Source: Chloroflexota bacterium (GTDB lineage: Bacteria; Chloroflexota; Dehalococcoidia; JABGRK01). From it: a DNA stretch of 64,000 bases. The notes beneath the pieces were generated by a model, which saw only the letters and a program-made list of their open reading frames with translations, ran no database searches and was not told the origin of the DNA. Location: assembly GCA_018648325.1 (NCBI GenBank), contig JABGRK010000012.1:132159-196158 (forward strand). The letters are read 5' to 3'. The position numbers and the translations under genes are program-made. Every line of letters starts with the position of its first letter. Positions within the stretch are counted from its first letter, which is position 1. Of the stretch, positions 54,482-63,908 are shown piece after piece.

Positions 54482-54675
54482 CTTAATCCCTTTTTATTGT
54501 GAGTTTTTTAGATAAGAAACGTTAACATTTTCTCCAATCTTGCCTCTTAATTACCTTTCTATTCCTTAGCTTTGCAAAGTGATTATAATCATCCACACCG
54601 CTTCTTTCATTGATGCGCTTTTTCCCGTTTGGCGGTATAATGCTCATATTGTTTCATAAATCAGGAGGGATGTGG

Positions 54676-55464
54676 ATGATTACGGTCAAAGACAAAGTGG
54701 TCATTATTACAGGTGCCGGTCAGGGTATCGGCAAGGGATTTGCTGAAAGCCTGGCGAGCGATGGTGCTAAGGTAGTGATAGCTGAAATCAACGAGGAAAA
54801 GGGCAAACAGGTTGCCAATGATATAAAAAGCGCTGGCGGCGATGCCGTTTTTGTAGCCACCGATGTAACAAAATACGGTGCGGTCCAATCAATGGTATCT
54901 GCCACCATTAGCACATTTGGCAAAATAGATGTACTAATCAATAATGCCGCCTTTTACTACAACATAACCCGGGCACCTTTTGTTGACCTATCTGAGCAGG
55001 AATGGGACAGAATGATGGCGGTAAATGTGAAGGGAACCTGGAACTGCTGCCGGGCGGTCGCTCCCCAGTTGATAAAGCAGGGCAGTGGCAAGATTATTAA
55101 CATGGCATCGGCATCGGCTTTTAAGGGTAATTCCAACTTCCTTCATTACGTAGCTTCTAAGGGCGCGGTTATTTCTATGACACGAGCCCTTGCCCGTGAA
55201 CTAGCGGAAATGGGAGGAAATGGTATTACGGTTAATGCTATAGCTCCCGGGTCCACGGAGACCGGCGTGCGTGAAAAGCTGGAGGATATACTGCAAAAAC
55301 TACCCGGTGACAAGAAAAACACGGGGCCGATGGCGTCACGAATCCTGAAACGCCCCGAAACTGTCGAAGACATTGTAGGAACGATGCTTTTCCTTGTTTC
55401 GGATGCCAGTGATTTTATTACCGGAACCATTATTGCGATTGACGGAGGATCATCTCTGCATTAA
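54676..55464 (+). CDS. SDR family oxidoreductase (first gene of the AOR operon)
   Basis: A 262-residue classical SDR. It begins MITVKDKVVIITGAGQGIG, with VLINNAAFYYN, the catalytic Ser in INMASASAFKG and Tyr-Lys in FLHYVASKGAV. The C-terminus GTIIAIDGGSSLH is typical. The ATG at 54676 follows AGGAGG at the right distance. It ends 17 bp before the aldehyde oxidoreductase gene, so it probably interconverts an alcohol or hydroxy acid with the carbonyl compound that the next two enzymes use (inference). Confidence 0.85.
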   Translation: MITVKDKVVIITGAGQGIGKGFAESLASDGAKVVIAEINEEKGKQVANDIKSAGGDAVFVATDVTKYGAVQSMVSATISTFGKIDVLINNAAFYYNITRAPFVDLSEQEWDRMMAVNVKGTWNCCRAVAPQLIKQGSGKIINMASASAFKGNSNFLHYVASKGAVISMTRALARELAEMGGNGITVNAIAPGSTETGVREKLEDILQKLPGDKKNTGPMASRILKRPETVEDIVGTMLFLVSDASDFITGTIIAIDGGSSLH

Positions 55465-55481
55465 AGGAGTTCAAAACTGTA

Positions 55482-57344
55482 ATGACTGAAGTACTCTATG
55501 GCTATGCCGGAAGCATACTGCAAGTTGACTTAAGTGATAATAGTATAAGTATAGAAAAGCCGGATGAGGCGACATATCGCCAGTATCTGGGTGGTACCGG
55601 TATCGGGGCAAAGTATCTATATGAGGGATTGCCTCAAAAAACCGAGTGGAACGATCCCCAAAACGTGCTGGTTTTTGCCACAGGCCCGCTTGGTGGCACC
55701 ACGTTGCCCGGTTCCGGAAACTTCTCGGTAGTAACCAAGGGCGCCCTTACCAACGGTGCCACATCTTCTCAGGCCAATGGTTTTTTCGGCGCATACATGA
55801 AGTTTTCCGGGTTCGATGCAATTATCGTTAAGGGCGCGTCATCTAAATGGGTGTATCTGTATATGCATGATGGCGTTGCCGAGCTGATTGATGCAACCCA
55901 TCTTCTGGGCAAGGATACTTGGGAGATTGAAGATGCGATTAAGCAGGATCAGGGACTAACCGAGCATCAGGCCAGCGTATTTGGTGTCGGGCCAGCCGGT
56001 GAGAACATGGTCAGGTTTGCCTGCATCGTTGGCGATAGAGGCCACGTAATGGCGCATAACGGGGCAGGCGCAGTGATGGGATCAAAAAAACTCAAAGCCA
56101 TTGTTGCAACCAGAGGCAAAAAACCGGTTCCTGTCAGAGATAAAAAAGCCATCTCGACCATCAACAAAGAGGTTATCAAAGAGGCCAGAGTTGTGTCAAA
56201 CTGCTATGAGTGGGGAACATCCCAGATATACGGCGCGCACATGAGGTTGGGCATGCTGGCCATAAAAAACCTGACGACCGCATCATTCCCCGAATACACC
56301 AACTTTATGGGGCAGAATTACCGCCCCACGCTGGAAATGAAATGGACTCCCTGCTGGGCCTGTCAGGCTCATCATTGCCATATCGTTAAGGTACTTGATG
56401 GTCCATACGCAGGGTATGTAGGAGAGGAACCGGAATACGAGGGTTTTGCTTCATGGGGTTCCATGATCAACCAGACAGATGTCGGGGCTGCCATAATGCT
56501 GAGCAACACCGTTGATCGACTGGGAATGGATACCAACGAAGCAGGCTGGCTTGTTGCTATGCTCATGGAATGCTACGAGAAGGGCATAATCGATAAAACG
56601 CAAACGGGCGGGATCGATCTAACGTGGGGCAACGCTGAAGCGGTCAAAGAGTTGCTGCATATGATTGCCAGACGCGAAGGTTTTGGGGATGTGCTGGCCG
56701 AGGGAGTAATGCGTGCAGCCAAAACAATTGGAGGGGAAGCCCCAAATATCGGGGTCTACCTGAAAAAAGGACACACTCCGCGCAGTATAGATCACCGTAG
56801 CCATTGGGCCGAAATGTTTGATACTGCCACGGCCAGTACCGGAACCCTTGAAACAGGCGCTTTCAAGCTTGCTGATTCATCACCGCAGAAGGTTTCAGAG
56901 GTTACCGGCGACATAAAGTGGGCCCGTTTTTTCAAGGACTCTTTGGGCATATGCGTTCAGGCTACCGGAACCTATTTTACGCAAGTTCAAGGCAATGACG
57001 CTTCTTTAAATCGTTTGATTGACCTGCTCACAGCGGTAACCGGCTGGGACTACACGCTGGATGAGGTCAGGCAGATGGGGCTCAGGACGGCAAATCTTAT
57101 GCGTCTATTCGATCTAAAGCAGGGCTTAGGTTCTGACCTTGAGTATCCATCGCCCAGATACAGCTCTGCTCCATCGGGAGAATTGGCCGAAAAAGGCAGT
57201 ATCATAGATAGTTGGGAACCGATGCTCATAAATTACTATAAACAGATGGGATGGGACACAGATGGTGTTCCTTTACCGGAGACATTGGATGAACTTGGTT
57301 TAGGGTATTTAGTAAAAGATATAGCTGCAATTAAACAGCAGTGA
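55482..57344 (+). CDS. tungsten-dependent aldehyde:ferredoxin oxidoreductase family protein
   Basis: A 620-residue AOR. The N-terminal domain starts YGYAGSILQVDLSDNSISIE, with YLGGTGIGAKYLYEGLP and the pterin-binding GPAGENMVRFACIVGDRG. The [4Fe-4S] cysteines are C291, C294 and C299 in PCWACQAHHCH, with a distal C491 in LGICVQATG. The CxxCx4C spacing is one residue longer than the CxxCx3C of the archaeal enzyme, and a His follows. It should oxidise an aldehyde to an acid, or the reverse, with a ferredoxin or other low-potential carrier, and needs tungsten or molybdenum pterin. It starts 17 bp after the SDR. Confidence 0.88.
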   Translation: MTEVLYGYAGSILQVDLSDNSISIEKPDEATYRQYLGGTGIGAKYLYEGLPQKTEWNDPQNVLVFATGPLGGTTLPGSGNFSVVTKGALTNGATSSQANGFFGAYMKFSGFDAIIVKGASSKWVYLYMHDGVAELIDATHLLGKDTWEIEDAIKQDQGLTEHQASVFGVGPAGENMVRFACIVGDRGHVMAHNGAGAVMGSKKLKAIVATRGKKPVPVRDKKAISTINKEVIKEARVVSNCYEWGTSQIYGAHMRLGMLAIKNLTTASFPEYTNFMGQNYRPTLEMKWTPCWACQAHHCHIVKVLDGPYAGYVGEEPEYEGFASWGSMINQTDVGAAIMLSNTVDRLGMDTNEAGWLVAMLMECYEKGIIDKTQTGGIDLTWGNAEAVKELLHMIARREGFGDVLAEGVMRAAKTIGGEAPNIGVYLKKGHTPRSIDHRSHWAEMFDTATASTGTLETGAFKLADSSPQKVSEVTGDIKWARFFKDSLGICVQATGTYFTQVQGNDASLNRLIDLLTAVTGWDYTLDEVRQMGLRTANLMRLFDLKQGLGSDLEYPSPRYSSAPSGELAEKGSIIDSWEPMLINYYKQMGWDTDGVPLPETLDELGLGYLVKDIAAIKQQ

Positions 57345-57369
57345 TTAAAATGTATAGGGAGATTTAGAT

Positions 57370-59076
57370 ATGGCGGAGCATGGCGGAGATTTGCTGTTAG
57401 ATTTGTTTAGCAGTCATGATATTGATCATATATTTTGCTCGCCGGGTACAGAGTGGGCACCGGTATGGGAAAGTTTGCTTAAGCGCTATGACAGTGGAGA
57501 CAGAAGTATTGAGTACATCAACTGCCGTCACGAGATATTGGCGGTTGCAGCAGCGTTGGGTTACGCAAAAAGTTCACGCAAGCCAAGCGCGGTATTGTTG
57601 CATGCCAACGTCGGGCCGCTTCATGGCGCAATGGCTATGCGGGCAGCACTACTAACACGTGCTCCCATAGTTATTTGCAGCGCATATTCCTCTGATTTCG
57701 GTGACTACGAGGGCAATATGAGTCATGAGTCACACTGGATTAGTCGGTTGTCTGATATCGGTGGGCCGACCACACTGGTAAAACCATACGTAAAATGGAC
57801 CAACACCGTTACATCGAAGCAGACACTGATAGACTCGATCAACAGGGGGGCTCAGATCGCACAAGCCGATCCCTGCGGGCCGGTATTTCTTGCTATACCC
57901 AAGGAACTTATGGCCGAGGATTTGGGTAGTGCTAATCTGCCTTCATCAGTAAACGTCTCAGTTAAAACGCAGCCCGCATGCGATGATTTAACTGAAATGG
58001 CGAGTCTGCTTGTAGAGAGCAAAAACCCACTCATCATTACCGAGTATGCAGGAGAAAACCCCGGAAGCGTAAACAGACTAGTGGAACTGGCAGAACTTCT
58101 TAGCATCCCTGTAACCGAAACGAGCAGCCCTGTTTTTACCAGTTTCCCCAAAAAACATCCTCTTTTTCAGGGTAACGGGGACACAGAGATACTGGCACGA
58201 GCTGACGTCGTACTGGTTGTTGGTTCTACTACTCCCTGGTTTCCGCCTTCCGCTTATCCCAAAAACAACGCAAAGGTGATAGTACTGGACGAGGATCCAT
58301 TAAAGGTTCGATTACCCTATGATGGCTATCGAAGTAATTTTCACGTAGTTGGTGACATAGAACAATCTTTGATTCAATTAATTGGTGCTGTTGGCAACTG
58401 CCTGGAAAATAACGCAAAACCAAACTCGCTTTATCAGCAGCGCCTTGAGCGATACACGACCAGACACAATCAAATGGCAAAGCAAGCTTTAGCAGAGGCA
58501 AAAGCCGATAAATCGCTGAAACCTATTTCTCCAAAGTGGTTTCACTATGTGGCCAACCAGATACTGCCGGGCAATGCAATCAGCATTGTAGAGACTCTTA
58601 CGCATTCCCGCCACTTTTACAGGTATATGACAGAGTCCCAAACGCTTTTCAGATGCAGTGGCGGTGGATTGGGAAGTGGCATGGGGATCGCTATCGGGGC
58701 AAAAATCGCCAGTCCGGACACGCCGGTTATTTTTTATGTGGGTGACGGCAGCTTTAATTACAATCCGGTACTGGCCGGATTGGGACTGTGTCAGGAATAC
58801 AAACTACCGATTCTGACCGTAATTTTCAATAATGGACGTTACGCCGCTATGGGAATCGGACACAGGAGTCTTTTCCCTGATGGTTGGGCTGCAACGCATG
58901 ACTCTTATCTTGGAGTGGACATTACTCCACAACCGGATTACGTCAAAATTGCAGAAGCATTTGATACTTATGCCGAGAAGATAGAAGACCCAGCTGGTAT
59001 CGAGCCAGCTCTAAAAAGAGCACTGAAAAAGCTGGCTGATGGAAAATCGGTTTTGCTTGATGTTATAACATCATGA
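57370..59076 (+). CDS. ThDP-dependent enzyme of the acetolactate synthase-like family
   Basis: A 568-residue thiamine diphosphate enzyme. E55 in NCRHEILAVAAALGYAK is in the place of the cofactor-activating Glu. The diphosphate motif is VGDGSFNYNPVLAGLGLC ending in FNN. The domain order PYR-central-PP matches acetolactate synthase, benzoylformate decarboxylase and relatives, but the usual acetolactate synthase FAD and regulatory-subunit context is missing. It lies 25 bp after the AOR gene. Decarboxylation of a 2-oxo acid to an aldehyde for the AOR is a reasonable inference. Confidence 0.85.
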   Translation: MAEHGGDLLLDLFSSHDIDHIFCSPGTEWAPVWESLLKRYDSGDRSIEYINCRHEILAVAAALGYAKSSRKPSAVLLHANVGPLHGAMAMRAALLTRAPIVICSAYSSDFGDYEGNMSHESHWISRLSDIGGPTTLVKPYVKWTNTVTSKQTLIDSINRGAQIAQADPCGPVFLAIPKELMAEDLGSANLPSSVNVSVKTQPACDDLTEMASLLVESKNPLIITEYAGENPGSVNRLVELAELLSIPVTETSSPVFTSFPKKHPLFQGNGDTEILARADVVLVVGSTTPWFPPSAYPKNNAKVIVLDEDPLKVRLPYDGYRSNFHVVGDIEQSLIQLIGAVGNCLENNAKPNSLYQQRLERYTTRHNQMAKQALAEAKADKSLKPISPKWFHYVANQILPGNAISIVETLTHSRHFYRYMTESQTLFRCSGGGLGSGMGIAIGAKIASPDTPVIFYVGDGSFNYNPVLAGLGLCQEYKLPILTVIFNNGRYAAMGIGHRSLFPDGWAATHDSYLGVDITPQPDYVKIAEAFDTYAEKIEDPAGIEPALKRALKKLADGKSVLLDVITS

Positions 59077-59193
59077 GCAGTTGCTTGAATATTAAGTGCT
59101 GAGCAATATTCTTGCTAAATAGTTTAAAAAAGCTAAGTAAACCTGTAAGCACTTGATGGTAAATATAGTACAAACCTCTAGTCGCCATCCATA

Positions 59194-59334
59194 CTAGTGA
59201 CAGATCCCGCCAATGTCAGGGGTGTCGTCTGGTCTCCGTTTATCTTCTAAGGTCAATAGTTTACGGCAATGCGGGCATCTTAGAGCCTTTGCATTAGCCG
59301 TCCTCCCACAGTTTGAACATGTAACAATAGGCAT
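59194..59334 (-). CDS. 46-residue zinc-ribbon protein
   Basis: From ATG 59334, behind GGGGAGG, the minus strand encodes 46 residues with CSNC near residue 6 and CPHC near residue 20, a double CxxC zinc ribbon, then a charged tail ending ICH. It is too short for many gene finders. It is the last small gene after the copper cluster, on the same strand. Its role is unknown. Confidence 0.7.
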   Translation of the reverse strand: MPIVTCSNCGRTANAKALRCPHCRKLLTLEDKRRPDDTPDIGGICH

Positions 59335-59393
59335 GGTAAATTCCTCCCCTCGTTTGAGTATGCAATCTTAGGTCGGGTTGACACCATTATCAA

Positions 59394-59630
59394 CTAACGC
59401 AAATCGCTTTTAATTTGCTCAAACTCCACTTTGGATATTTCACCTTTTGCGTAGCGTTCTTTAGCAATGTCTATGGGATTGTGTCTACTTTCGGTCTTTG
59501 ATGTTGAGTTGTTCTGGGATAATCTGTTGATTCCCCAAACTACCAGCGCAATAATCGCGCCCCAGAAAACAAACATCATTATGCCACCGAATATATTCCA
59601 CCCGCCCATAGCTCCATCAAAATGCCACAT
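59394..59630 (-). CDS. SHOCT-domain membrane protein
   Basis: A 78-residue protein with a membrane helix at ~13-33 (FGGIMMFVFWGAIIALVVWG) and a C-terminal SHOCT motif, IAKERYAKGEISKVEFEQIK. SHOCT proteins are short membrane-anchored oligomerising or regulatory factors of unknown action, frequently near metal and stress genes. GGAGG precedes the ATG. Confidence 0.8.
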   Translation of the reverse strand: MWHFDGAMGGWNIFGGIMMFVFWGAIIALVVWGINRLSQNNSTSKTESRHNPIDIAKERYAKGEISKVEFEQIKSDLR

Positions 59631-59700
59631 AACTGGCCTCCTTATAGCACAACGGTTTGGCTATCACCATATTCATTTAACTTAAAACTTGCGCTACTTT

Positions 59701-59847
59701 TTATTTGCTTAAGTATTTTTCGGGATCAGCGTCAAAAGCCTTCTTGCAACCTACTGCACAGAAGTAATAATTTACTCCTTTGTACACCGATGTCGCTGCT
59801 GCACTTTTTTCGTCAACCTGCATCTTACAAACTGGATCTATAGCCAT
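59701..59847 (-). CDS. 48-residue YHS-domain protein, copy 2
   Basis: From ATG 59847, after AAGGAGG, the minus strand encodes MAIDPVCKMQVDEK, then YYFCAVGCKKAFDADPEKYL and a stop. This is a compact YHS domain with three Cys and the DP-Y motif, thought to bind metal. It is a paralogue of the 70-residue YHS protein just upstream. Confidence 0.8.
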   Translation of the reverse strand: MAIDPVCKMQVDEKSAAATSVYKGVNYYFCAVGCKKAFDADPEKYLSK

Positions 59848-59891
59848 GATATGCCTCCTTTCTTTGTAGATAGAATCAGCATTTGGTATTT

Positions 59892-60104
59892 TTACCTTGC
59901 CCTCTTAGCTGTATATCCATCCCGTTTATGATACTTTTTTATAAGCCTAGAAACGGCGTCAATTAAAATGTATCGCTCTGGATCTTTATCGAATGACTCC
60001 TTACAGCTCGGCGTACAGAAGTAATATTTCCTTCTGTGGTATACCGACTGGGCAGTCGCATTATTTTTTTTAAGCTGCATTCTGCAAACTGGATCGATAG
60101 CCAT
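59892..60104 (-). CDS. YHS-domain protein, copy 1
   Basis: A 70-residue protein beginning MAIDPVCRMQLKKNN with YYFCTPSCKESFDKDPERYI. The YHS domain is followed by a basic C-terminal extension (IKKYHKRDGYTAKRAR). In other bacteria YHS domains occur at the N-terminus of copper ATPases or as small partner proteins. It sits 10 bp after lgt in the copA operon. Confidence 0.82.
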   Translation of the reverse strand: MAIDPVCRMQLKKNNATAQSVYHRRKYYFCTPSCKESFDKDPERYILIDAVSRLIKKYHKRDGYTAKRAR

Positions 60105-60114
60105 TTCAAACCTC

Positions 60115-60924
60115 TTAGGTATAATTTTTGTACTTCTCCCTGTTTTTAGCCAGGTAAATAAGTATCGGAATGCATATTATCATTATGAGCAGCGTGATTA
60201 CCTGCGCCTGCTTGAGTGCCCCCAGGTATGGGTCGTTCACCCTGAGGAAAGTAATCATAAAACGCCCCAGCGAGTACATGGAAAGGTATAGCAGGTAGGA
60301 AACGCCACTGGGTTGTAGTTTCTTGCGGAATATCAGAAGCACAGCAAGCACCAGCATGTCCCAGATAAACTCATATACAGGCGTCGGATGCCCCACATAT
60401 GGAGCCGGGGCAGTGGTGCTTCTGGCATTGATATGAGTATATGTTAATCCCCACGGCAGCCCTGTGGCTGTGCCATAGGCATCGCCGTTTATGGTACAGC
60501 CGATCCTGCCAATTGCCATTCCCAGAATCGATCCCGGAGCCGCTAAATCGGCGATTTTAGCCAGCCGTGTCCAGCTCCATCCGACGATTTTAGCGTATAT
60601 CGCTCCGCCGATGGCTGCGCCCACAACAACTCCCACAATGCTGGAACCCTGCCATATATTAAATATACTGCTGACATTCTGAGAGTATGTTTCCCACTGA
60701 TCTACAACGTGGAACACGCGTGAGAAAATGATACCCCCTATTATTGCGGCGAAGATGGGGCCGACAAGATCATCTATTTTGGTCCCCGATTTTTTGGCCA
60801 GATACGCGGTCAGGACGAGGCCGCTCAGCAGTCCCAAAACTACCATTACCCCATGCCACTCAAGGGGAAAGCGCCCGAACAGCTCCGTAATTCTCGGGTC
60901 CATGCCAATAGTAATAGAATTCAT
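60115..60924 (-). CDS. lgt: prolipoprotein diacylglyceryl transferase
   Basis: A 269-residue, seven-helix membrane enzyme that moves diacylglycerol from phosphatidylglycerol to the lipobox Cys of preprolipoproteins. Signature residues are in GRIGCTINGDAYGTATGLPWG, YVGHPTPVYEFIWD and GRFMITFLRVND. The usual GRxGNFINGE motif is changed to GRIGCTINGD, so it may be a divergent paralogue. It lies 12 bp after copA, which is unusual for this gene. Confidence 0.87.
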   Translation of the reverse strand: MNSITIGMDPRITELFGRFPLEWHGVMVVLGLLSGLVLTAYLAKKSGTKIDDLVGPIFAAIIGGIIFSRVFHVVDQWETYSQNVSSIFNIWQGSSIVGVVVGAAIGGAIYAKIVGWSWTRLAKIADLAAPGSILGMAIGRIGCTINGDAYGTATGLPWGLTYTHINARSTTAPAPYVGHPTPVYEFIWDMLVLAVLLIFRKKLQPSGVSYLLYLSMYSLGRFMITFLRVNDPYLGALKQAQVITLLIMIICIPILIYLAKNREKYKNYT

Positions 60925-60936
60925 TTCACCTACACC

Positions 60937-63417
60937 TTAAAATCTGGCTGGTTTAAATCTTTTCAAACGCAGTGAGTTGGACACCACGGTAATTGAACTG
61001 GCGGCCATAGCTGCGGCTGCCATCATAGGATTTAAGAACCCATGTTCACCCAGAATGAAGTTCAACCCTGATGGAACACCGCCAGTACCGAATACGAGGT
61101 ATAAGATACCAGCAGCTATAGGGATAAGAGCTGTGTTGTAAGCAAAAGCCCAGAACAAGTTCTGTTTTATGGTTCTCATAGTGCTTTTACTTAAGGATAT
61201 AGCCGTTACGATGCCAGCCAGATCACCGCTGATCAGGGTGATATCAGCGGTTTCCATGGCAACGTCTGTGCCGGTGCCGATTGCAATGCCAACGTCCGCC
61301 TGTGCAAGTGCAGGAGCATCGTTTATTCCATCCCCTACCATTGCCACCACCATGCCCTCTTCCTGAAGCCTTTTAACCTCCTGAGATTTGTGCTCAGGAA
61401 GCACTTCGGCCAGAACACGGTCAACGCCTACTTCTTTGGCAATAGCAGCTGCGGTACGCTCATTATCGCCGGTGAGCATAACTACCTTAACTCCCATAGA
61501 ATGCAGTTTATCTATTGCCTGTTTTGCGTTTGGCTTAAGTGTATCGGCAACGGCGATGATGCCGATTGCTACGCCATCAGCTGCTACAAACATGGCCGTT
61601 TTCCCGTTTTCCCAAAGGCGGTTAGCCTCTTTATCCAGACCATTTAAAGCAACAGCTTTGTCTTTTATCAGTTTAAGATTACCAAGAAGAAGCTTCTTAC
61701 CATCTACCAAAGCCTCGATACCATGACCGGGAATAGCATTGAAGTGACTAACTTCGGATAGCTTTAGTTCTTTTTCTGTGGCAGCCTGTACTATAGCCTC
61801 ACCCAGCGGATGCTCAGAACCGCGTTCAGCCGATGCGGCCAGGCTGAGTATCTCTTCCTCGGAACTGGAAGCAATTGCGATAACATCTGTTACTTTGGGT
61901 TCGCCAACGGTCAGCGTGCCGGTTTTATCCAGCAGTACTGTGTTTATCTTGTGAGCCATTTCCAGTGATCCCGCACTCTTAATCAGCACACCGTATATCG
62001 CCCCGTTGCCGGTACCAACCATAATAGCGGTTGGGGTAGCCAAGCCCAGTGCGCAGGGACAGGCGATAATAAGTACCGCCACGAAGTTCAGAAGTGCAAG
62101 CGTTAGCGTTGGGTCCGGTCCGGCAAAGAACCACACCAGGAAAGTGATAATGGAAATACCGATTACTATAGGCACGAAGTAGCTGGCGATGACATCTGCC
62201 AGTCGCTGAATGGGTGCTTTACTTCCCTGTGCCTCATCCACCAACCTGATGATTTGGGAAAGGGTGGTGTCTTTACCCACCTTGGTTGCCTCAAATTGAA
62301 AGCTGCCGGTTTTATTTATGGTAGCACCGATAACCTCATCACCAACGTTTTTCTCCACCGGTATACTCTCACCGGTGATCATGGATTCATCGATGCTGGA
62401 ATAGCCCTGACGGATTTTACCGTCTACGGGTATGCGGTCTCCGGGGCGTACCAGAATAAGATCGCCTATCAGCACGTCTTCTATGGGGATTTCCTTTTCC
62501 TGCCCGTCTCGGACAACAAGTGCTGTTTTGGGCTGCAAACCTATTAGTTTTTTAATAGCTTCAGAAGTGCGACCTCTGGCCCTGGTTTCAAGAAATCTTC
62601 CCAGCAGAATCAATCCTACTATCATTACAGCAGTATCAAAATACACGGCTGCCGATAGGTCGTTGTCTGTAAATATGCTGGGAAAAATGGTGGCAACAAC
62701 ACTGTAAAAGTAAGCGGCCGATGTGCCTACAGCAATCAGCGTATTCATATCGGCAGTCTTATGCTTGAGTGCTCCCCATGCCCCCTTATAGAAGCGCAGA
62801 CCTGCCCAGAACTGAACCGGCGATGCCAGCGCCCACATCACATAGTGCTTGCCGGTAAATGCAGGCACCCAACCCAGTATCATTATCGTGATGCCGATTC
62901 CCAGCGCAAATATAAATCTGTCCCTTGTTTTTCTGATTTCCCGTTGTGAGGCAGTAGTCACATCTTCCAGTTTCGCTGCCTCTGCCCCCAGTTCATAACC
63001 AGCGTCTTTAACTGCGCGTTTCATGCTGACAATATCTGTATCCTCTGTATATTCCACAGCAACTTTTTCCGATGCCAAGTTAACACTGGCTGAAACCACA
63101 CCCGGTACTCCGGATAAGGCCCCTTCTACACGGGACACACACGATGCGCATGTCATCCCGGCTACGGGGAAAATGGATTTTTTGGTCGCGGTACCATAGC
63201 CAATCTCTTCAATCGTACTTTTGATCTTAGCCAGATCTGCCTGCTCAGGATCATATTCTACCGTAGCCTTCTCCGATGCAAAGTTAACATCGGCGTGCTT
63301 TACGCCCTCAAGCTTATCCAGCCCTTTTTTAATTGTCCCTGCACACATAACACAAGTCATGCCGGTGATTGGAACATGCACTTTTTCCAGTTTCTTAGCG
63401 TCTTTTTCTTCCGCCAT
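60937..63417 (-). CDS. copA: copper-translocating P1B-type ATPase
   Basis: An 826-residue ATPase that exports Cu(I). Two N-terminal HMA domains carry GMTCVMC and GMTCASC. The membrane metal site is CPC in [11 protein letters not shown]. The phosphorylated Asp lies in [19 protein letters not shown] and [15 protein letters not shown] complete the set. The ATG at 63417 is chosen because AAGGAGGTG lies upstream; an 11-residue extension is less likely. It is transcribed with csoR, which probably regulates it. Confidence 0.94.
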   Translation of the reverse strand: MAEEKDAKKLEKVHVPITGMTCVMCAGTIKKGLDKLEGVKHADVNFASEKATVEYDPEQADLAKIKSTIEEIGYGTATKKSIFPVAGMTCASCVSRVEGALSGVPGVVSASVNLASEKVAVEYTEDTDIVSMKRAVKDAGYELGAEAAKLEDVTTASQREIRKTRDRFIFALGIGITIMILGWVPAFTGKHYVMWALASPVQFWAGLRFYKGAWGALKHKTADMNTLIAVGTSAAYFYSVVATIFPSIFTDNDLSAAVYFDTAVMIVGLILLGRFLETRARGRTSEAIKKLIGLQPKTALVVRDGQEKEIPIEDVLIGDLILVRPGDRIPVDGKIRQGYSSIDESMITGESIPVEKNVGDEVIGATINKTGSFQFEATKVGKDTTLSQIIRLVDEAQGSKAPIQRLADVIASYFVPIVIGISIITFLVWFFAGPDPTLTLALLNFVAVLIIACPCALGLATPTAIMVGTGNGAIYGVLIKSAGSLEMAHKINTVLLDKTGTLTVGEPKVTDVIAIASSSEEEILSLAASAERGSEHPLGEAIVQAATEKELKLSEVSHFNAIPGHGIEALVDGKKLLLGNLKLIKDKAVALNGLDKEANRLWENGKTAMFVAADGVAIGIIAVADTLKPNAKQAIDKLHSMGVKVVMLTGDNERTAAAIAKEVGVDRVLAEVLPEHKSQEVKRLQEEGMVVAMVGDGINDAPALAQADVGIAIGTGTDVAMETADITLISGDLAGIVTAISLSKSTMRTIKQNLFWAFAYNTALIPIAAGILYLVFGTGGVPSGLNFILGEHGFLNPMMAAAAMAASSITVVSNSLRLKRFKPARF

Positions 63418-63455
63418 GGATGACACCTCCTTGATGTCTTTGATCCCCAAAATTG

Positions 63456-63749
63456 TTATCGCTTAATAGCTTTACGTATGGCCGCCATTAATTCCTCTAT
63501 ATGATGTTCACTGTGATCTGCTTTAATTGCGTTTGAAACACAGCCCTCTATATGACTTTGTAGAACGGCAAGGGATACTTCACTGATAGCGGAGGATACC
63601 GCGGTTAATTGCTGAACGACATCTATGCAATATCTGTCGCCTTCGATCATTTTTTGGATACCCTTAACCTGCCCCTCAATTCTGTTTAGCCTTTTGAGTA
63701 AAGCGTCTTTGTTTTGGCTATAACTATGTTGATGCGTTTGCTCGCTCAT
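63456..63749 (-). CDS. csoR: CsoR family copper-sensing repressor
   Basis: A 97-residue helical repressor. The Cu(I) ligands of the family are present with the standard spacing: C41, H66 and C70 ([17 protein letters not shown]). The DNA-facing helix contains [15 protein letters not shown]. It is the first gene of the copA operon, and a palindrome overlaps its promoter. Copper binding should release it and allow expression. Confidence 0.92.
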   Translation of the reverse strand: MSEQTHQHSYSQNKDALLKRLNRIEGQVKGIQKMIEGDRYCIDVVQQLTAVSSAISEVSLAVLQSHIEGCVSNAIKADHSEHHIEELMAAIRKAIKR

Positions 63750-63787
63750 ATCTACAAATACTCCTTGCGTATTTCGCTATATACTAC

Positions 63788-63804
63788 ATACTACTATACA
63801 GTAT
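63788..63804. promoter_or_regulatory. candidate CsoR operator
   Basis: ATACTACTATACAGTAT has 5-bp complementary arms (ATACT/AGTAT) and overlaps the -10 box of the csoR promoter. It lacks the G/C-rich centre of the best known CsoR sites. Confidence 0.5.
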
Positions 63805-63820
63805 ATTCTAGATTTGTCAA
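63793..63820 (-). promoter_or_regulatory. promoter of csoR-copA operon
   Basis: On the minus strand TTGACA (63820..63815) and TATAGT (63798..63793) with a 16-bp spacer, about 45 bp before the csoR start. Confidence 0.7.
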
Positions 63821-63840
63821 GGAAGTTACATAGGTTATGA

Positions 63841-63882
63841 AATAGTAAAGAGGATGCTTTTTACGGCATCCTCTTTACTATT
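63841..63882 (-). terminator. long terminator hairpin after the partial gene at the window end
   Basis: A 17-bp perfect stem (63841-63857 with 63866-63882, core AAAGAGGATGC/GCATCCTCTTT) around an 8-nt loop. It separates the minus-strand gene ending at 63909 from the csoR promoter. Confidence 0.8.
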
Positions 63883-63908
63883 AATCTACTAACCTTTGTG
63901 TTTAAGAC

